64,000 bases of DNA from Saccharomonospora glauca K62 (GTDB taxonomy: Bacteria; Actinomycetota; Actinomycetes; Mycobacteriales; Pseudonocardiaceae). The translations under genes and the position numbers were made by a program. The notes beneath the pieces were generated by a model. That model had not been told where the DNA came from. It did not search any database and was given only the letters and a program-made list of their open reading frames with translations. The stretch covers positions 1,289,568 to 1,353,567 of the forward strand of contig NZ_CM001484.1 of NCBI RefSeq assembly GCF_000243395.2, in the 5' to 3' direction. Below, piece by piece: positions 47,576 to 56,909 of this stretch (within the stretch, counting starts at the first letter, position 1; every line of letters starts with the position of its first letter).

Positions 47576-49105
47576 ATGACTGTGACTGGCCTCACCGAGG
47601 GCGCTCCGGCCGTCCGGATGCGGGGCATCACCAAGCAGTTCTTGGGCAACACGGTGCTCCGTGGTGTGGACCTCGACCTGTACCCCGGCGAGGTGCACGC
47701 TCTGGTGGGAGAAAACGGTGCGGGCAAGTCGACGCTGATGAAGATCCTGGCCGGGGTTCACACCGCCGACTCCGGGAGTGTCGAACTCGACGGCCGTCCG
47801 GTGACGTTCTCGTCGCCGCGCCAGGCCCTGGCCGCCGGTGTGTCGATCGTGCACCAGGAACTGAACCTGCTCGGCGATCGCTCGGTGGCGGAGAACGTCT
47901 TCCTCGGCTCGGAGCCCGTGCGTCGCGGTGTGGTCGATCGGCGACGGATGGAGGCCGACACCGCCGCGCTGCTGGACGAGCTCGGCGCCGAGGACATCTC
48001 GCCGCGCGACCCCGTCAGGCTGTTGTCGGTGGCGCAGCGCCAGGTCGTGGAGATCGTCAAGGCGCTGTCCAGTGACGTTCGCGTGCTCGCGATGGACGAA
48101 CCCACGGCCGCGCTGGCCGACCACGAGGTGGAATTGTTGTACGGGCTCGTGCGACGGCTGTGCGACCGCGGCATCGCGATCCTGTACGTGTCCCACCGGC
48201 TCGTGGAGGTCTTCGACCTCAGCCACCGCATCACCGTGCTCAAGGACGGAGCCCTGGTGACCTCGCGGCCGAGGAGCGAACTCACGAGCGACGAGTTGGT
48301 GCGACACATGGTGGGCCGTTCCCTGGACGCCCTGTTTCCGCCGAGGGCCACCGAAGCCGAGGTGGGGGCTACGCGCCTGCGGCTCAGGGGGTGTACCAAC
48401 GAGCGGCTGTCGGACATCGACCTGAGCGTGCGCGCCGGTGAGATCGTCGGCCTGGCCGGGCTTCAGGGCGCGGGTCGCTCGGCGGTGGCCCGCGCGGTGT
48501 GCGGTGTCGATCCGTTCCGGTCGGGAACGATCGAATTGGACGGTGAGCCGGTGCGGGTGAGCTCTCCCCGCGCCGCGGTACGGCTCGGGATCGCACACGT
48601 CACGGAGGACCGCAAGGGCGAAGGGCTGGCTCTGCGCCAGTCGGTGAAGGACAACGCGTTGCTCGTGCGCCGGGCCGCGTTCTCCCGGCGGTGGCGCAAG
48701 AAGGCGGTGCCGATCTCGGAGCTGTTGAAGTCGGTGGCCGTGGTCGCGCGCTCGCCCGACCAGGAAGTGCGTTTCCTGTCGGGTGGCAACCAGCAGAAGG
48801 TCGTGCTCGCGAAGTGGTTGGCCGTGGAGCCGAAAGTGCTCGTCGTCGACGAGCCGACGCGCGGCATCGACGTCGGGGCGAAGCAGGCGGTGTACGAGCT
48901 GCTTCGCGGGCTGGCTCGCGAGGGGGTCGCGATTCTGATGATCTCGTCCGAGCTACCCGAGTTGATCGGCATGAGCGACCGGGTGCTCGTGATGCACGAC
49001 GGGCGGATTGCGGGTGAACTGCCCGCGGGGCCCACGGAGGAGGCGGTGATGAGGCTGGCCACGGGCCATGCCGTGACCGAGAGCATGACTGAGGAGGCCG
49101 TGTGA
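47576..49105 (+). CDS. Sugar ABC importer, ATP-binding protein (RbsA/MglA type)
   Basis: A 509-residue protein with two ATPase halves. The first has Walker A GENGAGKST near residue 42 and Walker B LAMDEPTAALADHEV near residue 175. The second has LQGAGRSAVA and the signature LSGGNQQK near residue 402, then LVVDEPTRGIDVGAKQ. Its degenerate second Walker A is usual for the CUT2 class (ribose, galactose, xylose). The first of six co-directional genes, it overlaps the next gene by 4 bp. Confidence 0.92.
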   Translation: MTVTGLTEGAPAVRMRGITKQFLGNTVLRGVDLDLYPGEVHALVGENGAGKSTLMKILAGVHTADSGSVELDGRPVTFSSPRQALAAGVSIVHQELNLLGDRSVAENVFLGSEPVRRGVVDRRRMEADTAALLDELGAEDISPRDPVRLLSVAQRQVVEIVKALSSDVRVLAMDEPTAALADHEVELLYGLVRRLCDRGIAILYVSHRLVEVFDLSHRITVLKDGALVTSRPRSELTSDELVRHMVGRSLDALFPPRATEAEVGATRLRLRGCTNERLSDIDLSVRAGEIVGLAGLQGAGRSAVARAVCGVDPFRSGTIELDGEPVRVSSPRAAVRLGIAHVTEDRKGEGLALRQSVKDNALLVRRAAFSRRWRKKAVPISELLKSVAVVARSPDQEVRFLSGGNQQKVVLAKWLAVEPKVLVVDEPTRGIDVGAKQAVYELLRGLAREGVAILMISSELPELIGMSDRVLVMHDGRIAGELPAGPTEEAVMRLATGHAVTESMTEEAV

Positions 49106-50100
49106 GCGAGGTGATCGCGGCCACCGCGGTGACGAAGCGTCCTCAATGGACGCGATATCTCACGAACCCCGTGGTCGCCGTCTACACGGCGCTGGTTCTG
49201 GTGCTGATCGTCGGCAGCGTCCTCGTCGGGCTGCGGGGTGGGGTGCTGCTCGACCAGGGCGGCATCCAGAACATCCTGACTCGCAGCACCGCGCTCGGTC
49301 TCGTCGCGATCGGCCAGACGATGGTCATCCTCACCGGCAAGCTCGACCTGTCGGTGGCGTATCTCGTCGGGCTGTGCTCGTTGGTCGCGGCGGAGACGAT
49401 GGCGGGCGACGACGCGATGATCCTTCCCGCCGTGCTGCTGACACTCGCGTGCGCCGCCGGAGTGGGGCTGGTCAACGGGCTGGTCGTCACCAAACTGAAG
49501 GTCAACGCGTTCATCGCCACGTTGGGCACGGGACTCGTCATCCGGGGATATCTGGAGAACAACTACGAGGGTCCGGCGGGAGATGTCCCGACGGTGTTCC
49601 AGCATCTCGGATACGGTCGCGTCGGCCCGGTTCCGGTGTCCACATTGCTCATGCTGGGGCTTGCGGTGCTGGCCTGGTGGTTCCTCGCGAGGACCCGGCC
49701 GGGATACCACGTCTACGCCGTGGGCGGCGACGAGGAGGTCGCTCGGTTCTCGGGCATCCGCAACGACCGCATCGTGATCACCGTGTACGTGTTGTGCGCG
49801 GTGGCGGCGGGACTCGCAGGCTTGTTCCTGGCGAGCCGACTCGGCGCGGGGTCTCCGTGGGTCGGTACCGACGGCGGGTACGACCTGGAGTCCATCGCGG
49901 CCGTGGTGCTCGGCGGCACCATCCTGGCCGGTGGCCGAGGAGGGGTCGCGGGCACGATCGGCGGCGTCTTCATCCTCGCCACGCTCGACACGATCTTCGA
50001 CGATCTCGGGATGAACTCCTTCTTCAAGGACGTGGTCCGAGGAGTTGTGCTGATCGTGGCCGTGGCACTGTACGCCCGTCGTAGGAGGGCCACGCGATGA
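49102..50100 (+). CDS. Sugar ABC importer, permease 1 (RbsC type)
   Basis: A 332-residue inner-membrane permease of the CUT2/BPD_transp_2 family with ~8-10 helices. NGLVVTKLKVNAFIATLGTG near residue 130 and AVVLGGTILAGGRGGVAGT near residue 272 are family-typical. The GTG overlaps the ATPase stop and the end overlaps the second permease. Confidence 0.92.
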   Translation: MSEVIAATAVTKRPQWTRYLTNPVVAVYTALVLVLIVGSVLVGLRGGVLLDQGGIQNILTRSTALGLVAIGQTMVILTGKLDLSVAYLVGLCSLVAAETMAGDDAMILPAVLLTLACAAGVGLVNGLVVTKLKVNAFIATLGTGLVIRGYLENNYEGPAGDVPTVFQHLGYGRVGPVPVSTLLMLGLAVLAWWFLARTRPGYHVYAVGGDEEVARFSGIRNDRIVITVYVLCAVAAGLAGLFLASRLGAGSPWVGTDGGYDLESIAAVVLGGTILAGGRGGVAGTIGGVFILATLDTIFDDLGMNSFFKDVVRGVVLIVAVALYARRRRATR

Positions 50101-51095
50101 CGCAGACGGTCACCGAAACCACTCGTCGGTTCCCGCGCCCGAAACTCGCCGACGGCACGGGTCCGGTGCTGGCCGTGCTCGCGATCCTGTTGGTGGCGCT
50201 CGCGTTCGTCGGTCCCGCCTACAGCGAGCCGTCGGGTTACCTGGCATTGCTGAAACGTGCGGCGCCGCTGATGATCCTCGCGATCGGACAGTACTTCGTC
50301 ATCGTCAGCGGTGGTTTCGACCTGTCGGTGGGGTCGTTGGTCACCGCCGAGGTCGTGATCGCGGCGAGACTCCTCGACGGCGACGAGGACGCCACCCCGT
50401 GGGTGATCCCGTTGCTGTTGGTGCTCGGCGCCCTCGTGGGGTTGGTCAACGGACTTATCACCACCCGGCTGCTGGTGCCGTCGTTCATCGTCACGCTGGG
50501 GATGCTGCTGGTGCTCGACGGAGCGGTGTTCCTGTGGACGGGAGGGGCGCCACGCGGCTCCCTGACGGAGGCGTTCCGCACCGTGGGCCGCGAAGGGTTC
50601 GACGTGCCCCTGCTCGGTCAGGTGCCGTGGTCGGTGCTGCTCCTGGCGGCGATCGTGGTCGCGGCGGTGGTGTTCATGCGCAGCGGACGCGGCCGCATGC
50701 TGGTCGCGGTCGGGGACAACGAGACCGCGGTTCGGCTCGGCGGCGGCAACGTCGAAGGACTGCGCACGCTGGCGTTCGTGCTGTCGGGTGTGTCGGCGGC
50801 CGTCGCCGCGATCCTGCTCGGCGGGTTCGCCGGTGTGTCGGCCCAGGTCGGCGAGGGGCTGGAGTTCCAAGTCATCACCGCGGTCGTCCTCGGGGGCGTC
50901 GTGCTCGGTGGGGGGCGCGGTTCCGTCGTCGCCGCGATGGCGGGCGCGCTCACGTTGGAAGCCCTGTTCTCGTTGCTCAACCTCCTCGGGGTCTCGGGAG
51001 GCCTGGAGTCGGCGGTGCAGGGCGTCATCATCATCGCCGCCGTGGCCTACGCGGCAGTGGGGCGGTCGAAGTTCCGGACAAGGAGAACGACATGA
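50097..51095 (+). CDS. Sugar ABC importer, permease 2 (RbsC type)
   Basis: A 332-residue paralogue of the first permease with the same elements (GLVNGLITTRLLVPSFIVTL near residue 115 and AVVLGGVVLGGGRGSVVAA near residue 262). Two different permeases suggest a heterodimer. The end overlaps the binding-protein gene by 4 bp. Confidence 0.92.
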   Translation: MTQTVTETTRRFPRPKLADGTGPVLAVLAILLVALAFVGPAYSEPSGYLALLKRAAPLMILAIGQYFVIVSGGFDLSVGSLVTAEVVIAARLLDGDEDATPWVIPLLLVLGALVGLVNGLITTRLLVPSFIVTLGMLLVLDGAVFLWTGGAPRGSLTEAFRTVGREGFDVPLLGQVPWSVLLLAAIVVAAVVFMRSGRGRMLVAVGDNETAVRLGGGNVEGLRTLAFVLSGVSAAVAAILLGGFAGVSAQVGEGLEFQVITAVVLGGVVLGGGRGSVVAAMAGALTLEALFSLLNLLGVSGGLESAVQGVIIIAAVAYAAVGRSKFRTRRTT

Positions 51096-52267
51096 GAAAG
51101 ACATGGCTGACCGTCGTCGCCGCGGTCGGTGCGCTCGCGATGGCGGGCTGTACCAGCGAACTTCCCGCCGAGAACGGGGCAGGGGAGGCGTCCAGCTCGG
51201 CGTCGTCGCGGTCGAACGAGTTCTTCGACCGGGCCGAGTACGAACGGCAACTCGCGTTGCGTGACGCCACCCCGGAGGGTCCCGAGGACAAGCCGTGGGA
51301 GCAGGCGCTCGAACCCGAGATGGTGGACACGTCGTCCTACGCCAAGGACGGCCCCTACCACCTGTGCTTCTCCAACGCGTCGGTGGACAACCCGTGGCGT
51401 CAGGTCGGGTGGAAGACCATGCAGGCCGAGGTCGACCTGCACGACGAGATCGAGGACTTCACCGTCCTGGACGCGGAGGCCAAGGACGACAAGCAGATCA
51501 GTGACATCTCGTCGCTCACGTCGCAGGGGTGTGACGCGCTGATCGTCTCACCCAACACGACGTCCACGTTGACGCCCGCCGTGGAGCAGGCATGTGACAG
51601 CGGCGTTCCGGTGATCGTGTTCGATCGGGGCGTCAACACCGAGTGCCCGGTGACGTTCATCCACCCGATCGGCGGCTACGCGTTCGGTGCCTCGGCCGCG
51701 GAGTTCCTGGCCGACGAGGTGGGTGAGGGCGGCAAGGTGCTGGCCCTGCGCGTGCTGCCCGGTGTGGACGTGCTGGAACACCGGTGGGCCGCGGCCGAAC
51801 GGATCTTCGCCGACAGGGGGGTCCAGGTCGTGGGTGTCGAGTTCACCGAGAACGACACCGCCGGTGCCAAGAGCATCGTCAGCGACTACCTGCAGCGCGA
51901 GGGCCAGATCGACGGCATCTGGATGGACGACGGCACGGCGGCCGTCGCGGTGCTGGAGGCGTTCGAGGACCAGGGCATGGAGCCTCCCGCCATCTCCGGT
52001 GAGGACCAGCAACAGTTCCTGGAGAAGTGGAAGCGCGAGGGGCTGACGGCCCAGGCTCCCACGTACCCCACCTACCAGTGGCGTACTCCGGTGATCGCGG
52101 CGCTCAAGATCCTGAACGGTGAGGAAGTGCCGAAGGAGTGGATCCTGCCGCAGCCGGTGGTGACCGAGGAGACCTTGGACCAGTACCTCATCGACGGCAT
52201 GCCGCCGCTGCACTACGCACTGTGCGGTTGCCAGGAGATGCCCGACTTCCCGAAGCGCTGGCAGTGA
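51092..52267 (+). CDS. Sugar-binding lipoprotein of the ABC importer
   Basis: A 391-residue substrate-binding lipoprotein. The lipobox is LAMAGC with Cys near residue 19, followed by a Ser/Glu-rich linker. The periplasmic-binding fold 4 domain (peripla_BP_4/ribose-binding class) begins near residue 90 (YHLCFSNASVDNPWRQVGWK) and includes CDALIVSPNTTSTLTPAVEQ and PVIVFDRGVNTECPVTFI. The Cys residues could form an unusual disulfide. It defines the transport specificity, which cannot be read here. Confidence 0.9.
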   Translation: MRKTWLTVVAAVGALAMAGCTSELPAENGAGEASSSASSRSNEFFDRAEYERQLALRDATPEGPEDKPWEQALEPEMVDTSSYAKDGPYHLCFSNASVDNPWRQVGWKTMQAEVDLHDEIEDFTVLDAEAKDDKQISDISSLTSQGCDALIVSPNTTSTLTPAVEQACDSGVPVIVFDRGVNTECPVTFIHPIGGYAFGASAAEFLADEVGEGGKVLALRVLPGVDVLEHRWAAAERIFADRGVQVVGVEFTENDTAGAKSIVSDYLQREGQIDGIWMDDGTAAVAVLEAFEDQGMEPPAISGEDQQQFLEKWKREGLTAQAPTYPTYQWRTPVIAALKILNGEEVPKEWILPQPVVTEETLDQYLIDGMPPLHYALCGCQEMPDFPKRWQ

Positions 52268-52280
52268 CGAGGAGCAGCGA

Positions 52281-53150
52281 GTGTCCACAGTGCATCCCAT
52301 CGGGGTGAACACCTGGGTCTGGACGTCGCCGCTGGACGACGCCGCGCTCCGTGAACTCGTGCCGGCCATCGCCTCGTCGGGGTTCGACGTCATCGAACTT
52401 CCAGTGGAGAACCTCGGGGACTGGGACCCCGACGAGGCGGCCCGGTTGCTGGCCGACCACGGACTGGGTGCCTCGCTGGTGCTCGTCATGAGCGAGGGCC
52501 GGGAACTGGTGCGAGCGGAGGAGGCCACGATCGCCGCCACGCAGGACTACCTGCGCCGATGCCTGGACATCGCGGCGTCGTTGGGCGCACCGGCGTTGAG
52601 CGGACCCGCGTACGCCTCCGTGGGGCGTACCTGGCGGATGAGCGAGCGCGAGCGCGCCGCGTGCGTCCGGGAGTGGCGCGACAACGTCGGCCCCGTGCTG
52701 GAGCATGCCGCCGACGTCGGGGTGCTGCTCGGGGTCGAACCGCTCAACCGCTACGAGACCAGCCTGTTCAACACCGTGGACCAAACGCTGCGGGCGATGG
52801 ACGGGCTGCCCGCCTGCGGGATCGCGCTCGACGTGTACCACCAGAACATCGAGGAGCGAGACGTCGCGTCGGCCGTGCGATCGGCACACGGCCGCATCGC
52901 ACACGTACAGGTGTGCGCCAACGACCGGGGCACGCCCGGACGCGACCACTTCGACTGGCCGGAGTTGCTCGCCGCCATCGCCGACGCGGACTACACGGGG
53001 CCGCTCTGCATCGAGTCGTTCACCGCCCACAACAACAGCATCGCCACGGCCGCCTCGATCTGGCGTCCCCTCGCCACGAGTCAGGACGCGCTGGCGGTCG
53101 ACGGTCTGGCCTTCCTCAAGGAGGTGATGTCACAGCACGAATCCCGGTGA
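52281..53150 (+). CDS. TIM-barrel sugar isomerase/epimerase
   Basis: A 289-residue AP-endonuclease-2-fold (xylose isomerase-like) enzyme. The N-terminal GVNTWVWTSPLDDAAL, the Glu in LGVEPLNRYETSLFNT near residue 152, the Asp in CGIALDVYHQNIEE, the His in VQVCANDRGTPGRDH and the Glu in LCIESF give a typical metal-binding set. This matches the D-tagatose/psicose 3-epimerase group and the ThuB-like keto-sugar enzymes. It lies 13 bp after the binding protein, so it acts on the imported sugar. Confidence 0.85.
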   Translation: MSTVHPIGVNTWVWTSPLDDAALRELVPAIASSGFDVIELPVENLGDWDPDEAARLLADHGLGASLVLVMSEGRELVRAEEATIAATQDYLRRCLDIAASLGAPALSGPAYASVGRTWRMSERERAACVREWRDNVGPVLEHAADVGVLLGVEPLNRYETSLFNTVDQTLRAMDGLPACGIALDVYHQNIEERDVASAVRSAHGRIAHVQVCANDRGTPGRDHFDWPELLAAIADADYTGPLCIESFTAHNNSIATAASIWRPLATSQDALAVDGLAFLKEVMSQHESR

Positions 53151-53213
53151 TTCCGATCCTCGACGGCGCCGGCACGCCGTGATCGCTCATTCCCCGCAGA
53201 ACGTGAGGATTTC

Positions 53214-56200
53214 ATGAGTAGACGCAAGAGATTGTTGTCACGCATCGGCGCCGCGGCGCTGGGTGGGGTACTTGCCGTCGGAGCGCTTCCCGTGAGCACC
53301 GCCCAGGCCCAGGAGCCGGAGTTCCACGCGTTGCTGTTCACCAAGACCGAAGGCTACCGGCACGACTCGATCCCCGCCGGGATCGAGATGTTCGAAAAAC
53401 TCGCCGCCGAGAACAACTTCACGTTCGACCACACCGAGGACTCCAGTGTCTTCAACGACACCGACCTCGCGAAGTACGACGTGATCATCATGTTCCAGAC
53501 CTCGGGCATGGTCTGGGAGAACGACGCTCAACGTCAGGCGATGCAGGCCTATGTGGAAAACGGTGGGGGCATCGCCGCCATTCACAACGCCACGGACATG
53601 GGGATCGAGAACGAGTTCCCCTACTGGGACGACCTCGTGAACGCGGGCGCCCACATGCCCTCCCACTCGCCGGGCGTGCTTCAGGGTACGGCGAAGGTGA
53701 CGGACCGCCACCACCCCTCGACGGAAGGGCTTCCGGCGCGCTGGGAACGCGCCGAGGAATGGTACAACTTCGACAAGAGCATGCGGGGCGAGGTGCACGT
53801 CCTCGTCTCGGCCGACGAGTCCACTTACGACCCCGGACCCGACGCGATGGGTGCGGACCACCCGATCTCGTGGTGTCGGGACGTGGGTCTCGCCCGTGTC
53901 TGGGCCACGGCGATGGGCCACGACGCGGCGTCCTACAGCGAGGAGGCGTTCGTCCGGCACATCCTCGGCGGCTTGCGCACGGCGGCCCGCACCGTGGAGG
54001 CGGACTGCTCGGCCACGGTCGACAGTGCTTTCGAGAAGGTCGGTCTGGACACCAACACGCAGGCACCGACCGCGATGGACATCACGCCCGACGGCCGTGT
54101 GTTCTACACCGAGATCCTCGGCCGCGTGATGGTGTACGACCCGGAGACGGAGAGCACCTCCACCGCGATGGAGCTGCCCGTCTACTCCGGTGGTGAGGAC
54201 GGTCTCGTCGGGCTGACGTTCGACCCGAACTTCGCCGAGAACGGCTGGATCTACCTGTACTACTCGCCGCCGGGTGACGAGGAGATCAACCGGGTGTCCC
54301 GCTTCACGGTGGAGGGGAACACGATCTCGCCCGACAGCGAGGTCCAGATCATCGACATTCCCGCGTCGCGTCGCGCCGAGCCGGGACACACGGGCGGCTA
54401 CCTGACGTTCGGCCCGAACGGCGACCTCTACATCGGCGTCGGTGACGACACCAACCCCTTCGAGTCGGGCGGTTACGCGCCGATCGACGAACGCGAGGGG
54501 CGCGACCTGTACGACGCGCAGAAGACCTCGGCCAACACCAACGACCTGCGCGGCAAGATCCTGCGCATCACCCCGAAGGCCGAGGGGGGCTACACGATCC
54601 CGGAGGGTAACCTGTTCGCCCCCGGCACGGAGAAGACCCGGCCCGAGATCTACGCGATGGGCTTCCGCAACCCGTTCCGGTTCACCGTGGACGTCGACGG
54701 CACGATCTACATGGCCGACTACGGGCCGGACGCGAGCACACCCGACCCGAACCGCGGACCCGACGGCAAGGTCGAGTGGAACATCGTCAGGGAGCCGGGC
54801 TTCTACGGCTGGCCCTACTGCATCGGCAACAACATCCCCTACAACGACTACGACTTCGCCACGAACACGCCGGGCGAGAAGTTCGACTGCGACAACCCGG
54901 TGAACGACTCGCCGAACAACACGGGGCTCACCGAGCTGCCGCCCGCGCAACCGGCCGACGTGTGGTACGGCTACGGCGAGTCGGAGGAGTTCCCGATCCT
55001 GGAGACCGGCGGTGCCGCGCCGATGGGTGGTCCGGTGTACCGGTACGACCCCGACCTCGACTCGGAGATCAAGTTCCCCGAGTACTACGACGGCAAGCCG
55101 TTCTTCTACGAGTGGGCGCGTAACAAGATCTACACGATCACGCTCGACGAGCGGGGCGAGGTGCTCAACCTCGATCCGTGGCTGACCAGCCAGCAGACGT
55201 TTGCCCCGATGGACATGCGGTTCGGTCCCGACGGTGCGCTGTACCTGCTGGAGTGGGGCGGCGGCTACGGGCGGGACAACCCCGACTCGGGCCTGTACCG
55301 CATCGAGTACAACCAGGGCAACCGCAGGCCGATCGTCAGGATGAGCGCCGACGTGACCTCGGGGCACGCGCCATTGGAGGTCTCTTTCAGCAGCGAGGGG
55401 TCCTACGACCCCGAGGAGACGGAGATCACCTACTCGTGGGACTTCGGGGACGGCAACACGTCCACCGAGGCCGACCCCACGCACACGTACACCGAGAACG
55501 GGCAGTACAACGTCCAGCTCACGGTGACGGACGCGACGGGGAAGACGGGGGTGGGCAACCTGACGGTGACGGTGGGCAACACCGCCCCCACGGTCACCGT
55601 GAACGCGCCCGTCGACGGTGGCTTCTTCGACTTCGGCGACCGGGTGCGCTTCGACGTCGACGTCACCGACCCCGAGGACGGGGAGATCGACTGCGGTGAG
55701 GTCGTCGTCCAGCCCGCGCTCGGCCACGACGCCCACGCCCACCCGATGGACCCGATCAACGCCTGTGAGGGCACGATCGAGACCATCGTGGACGACGGGC
55801 ACGCCGGGGCGAACATCTTCTACTCCGTCGATGCCAGCTACACCGACCACGGTGGCGACGGTGCGCCCGCGCTGACCGGCCGCGACACCGTCGTGCTCCA
55901 GCCGAAGCACAAGCAGGCGGAGTACTTCACCTCGTCGCAGGGCATCCGGGTGGTCGCTCAGGAGGACGCGGAGAACGGCAAGCGCATCGGTGACATCGAC
56001 GACGGTGACTGGATCGCCTTCACGCCGGTGAACTTCACGGGCATCGACGAGGTGTCGCTGCGCGTGTCGGCCCCGGAGGGCGGCGGCGGTGCCGTCGAGT
56101 TGCGCGCGGGTGCGGTGGACGGTCCGCTGGTCGCCGAGGTGGAGGTGCCCTCCACCGGAGACTGGGACAACTACGTCCAGCTGGACCCGGTTGCCATCAC

Positions 56201-56819
56201 CGACCCCGGTGAGACGACCGAGCTGTTCGTCGTGTTCCGCGGCGACATCGTCAGCCCGTTCGACCTCGACTCGCTGACGTTCATCGGCGACGGCGTGTCG
56301 CAGGTCGACGGGGACGCTCCGACCATCACGGTGTCCGGTGTGGACGACGGTGCGTCGTACGGCGACTCCGGTGCCCTCACGATCGGCTTCGAGGCCGAGG
56401 ACGAAGGTGTCGGCGTGGCCTCAGTCGAGGCGACACTCGACGGGGAGGCCGTGGAGAACGGTGCGGAGATCCCGCTCCACACCTTGGACCTCGGCGCGCA
56501 CGAGTTGGTGGTGAAGGCCACGGACAAGGCGGGCAACGAGGCCGAGCGGAAGGTCACGTTCACGGTGACGACCTCCGCCGGGGACCTGCGGGCCCTGCTG
56601 GAGCGTTTCGCCGACGAGGACCGCATCGAGGCGAAGACGGCGAAGAGCTTGAAGCTCATGCTCACCCTCGCCGAGGGGATCAAGCGACTCAACGCCTTCG
56701 CGGGCTCGGTGGTGCTGGACACGTTCACCAAGACCGTCGAGAAGCGGGTGTCGGACGAGGAGGTGAAGAGCGTACTGATCCGCGACGCGCGGGCCGTGAG
56801 CAAGCAGTGGCGCGTGTGA
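53214..56819 (+). CDS. Secreted ThuA - sugar dehydrogenase - PKD - CBM6-like fusion
   Basis: A 1201-residue secreted multidomain protein. Residues 1-32 are a signal peptide. Residues ~37-260 are a ThuA-like (trehalose utilisation) domain: LLFTKTEGYRHDSIPAGIEM and GGGIAAIHNATD. Residues ~270-695 form a PQQ/GSDH-type beta-propeller dehydrogenase: EDGLVGLTFDPNFAENGWIY, GHTGGYLTFGPNGDLYIGVG and MGFRNPFRFTVD. A PKD domain covers ~704-790 (SYDPEETEITYSWDFGDGNT). A CBM6-like carbohydrate-binding domain is near ~899-1025, then an Ig-like segment, and the helical FIMAH-like end from ~1120. It probably oxidises or otherwise processes a glycoside outside the cell before uptake by the upstream importer. 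Confidence 0.88.
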   Translation: MSRRKRLLSRIGAAALGGVLAVGALPVSTAQAQEPEFHALLFTKTEGYRHDSIPAGIEMFEKLAAENNFTFDHTEDSSVFNDTDLAKYDVIIMFQTSGMVWENDAQRQAMQAYVENGGGIAAIHNATDMGIENEFPYWDDLVNAGAHMPSHSPGVLQGTAKVTDRHHPSTEGLPARWERAEEWYNFDKSMRGEVHVLVSADESTYDPGPDAMGADHPISWCRDVGLARVWATAMGHDAASYSEEAFVRHILGGLRTAARTVEADCSATVDSAFEKVGLDTNTQAPTAMDITPDGRVFYTEILGRVMVYDPETESTSTAMELPVYSGGEDGLVGLTFDPNFAENGWIYLYYSPPGDEEINRVSRFTVEGNTISPDSEVQIIDIPASRRAEPGHTGGYLTFGPNGDLYIGVGDDTNPFESGGYAPIDEREGRDLYDAQKTSANTNDLRGKILRITPKAEGGYTIPEGNLFAPGTEKTRPEIYAMGFRNPFRFTVDVDGTIYMADYGPDASTPDPNRGPDGKVEWNIVREPGFYGWPYCIGNNIPYNDYDFATNTPGEKFDCDNPVNDSPNNTGLTELPPAQPADVWYGYGESEEFPILETGGAAPMGGPVYRYDPDLDSEIKFPEYYDGKPFFYEWARNKIYTITLDERGEVLNLDPWLTSQQTFAPMDMRFGPDGALYLLEWGGGYGRDNPDSGLYRIEYNQGNRRPIVRMSADVTSGHAPLEVSFSSEGSYDPEETEITYSWDFGDGNTSTEADPTHTYTENGQYNVQLTVTDATGKTGVGNLTVTVGNTAPTVTVNAPVDGGFFDFGDRVRFDVDVTDPEDGEIDCGEVVVQPALGHDAHAHPMDPINACEGTIETIVDDGHAGANIFYSVDASYTDHGGDGAPALTGRDTVVLQPKHKQAEYFTSSQGIRVVAQEDAENGKRIGDIDDGDWIAFTPVNFTGIDEVSLRVSAPEGGGGAVELRAGAVDGPLVAEVEVPSTGDWDNYVQLDPVAITDPGETTELFVVFRGDIVSPFDLDSLTFIGDGVSQVDGDAPTITVSGVDDGASYGDSGALTIGFEAEDEGVGVASVEATLDGEAVENGAEIPLHTLDLGAHELVVKATDKAGNEAERKVTFTVTTSAGDLRALLERFADEDRIEAKTAKSLKLMLTLAEGIKRLNAFAGSVVLDTFTKTVEKRVSDEEVKSVLIRDARAVSKQWRV

Positions 56820-56866
56820 CGGATCGGTGACAGACGCGGGTGCGGATGCCGGGCCGCCCCGCTCGG

Positions 56867-56903
56867 CCGGCGTCGGACGGCAAGCCGTGCCGTGCGACGC
56901 CGG
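56867..56903. terminator. Terminator downstream of ThuA-fusion gene
   Basis: Arms 56867-56875 and 56895-56903 pair over 9 bp with an inner stem and a following TCTTTCT. It lies between convergent genes. Confidence 0.65.
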
Positions 56904-56909
56904 TCTTTC

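Noticed and set aside
53238-55910. 890-codon minus-strand frame
   Set aside because: It is antisense to the ThuA-dehydrogenase fusion, which has clear domains and a signal peptide.
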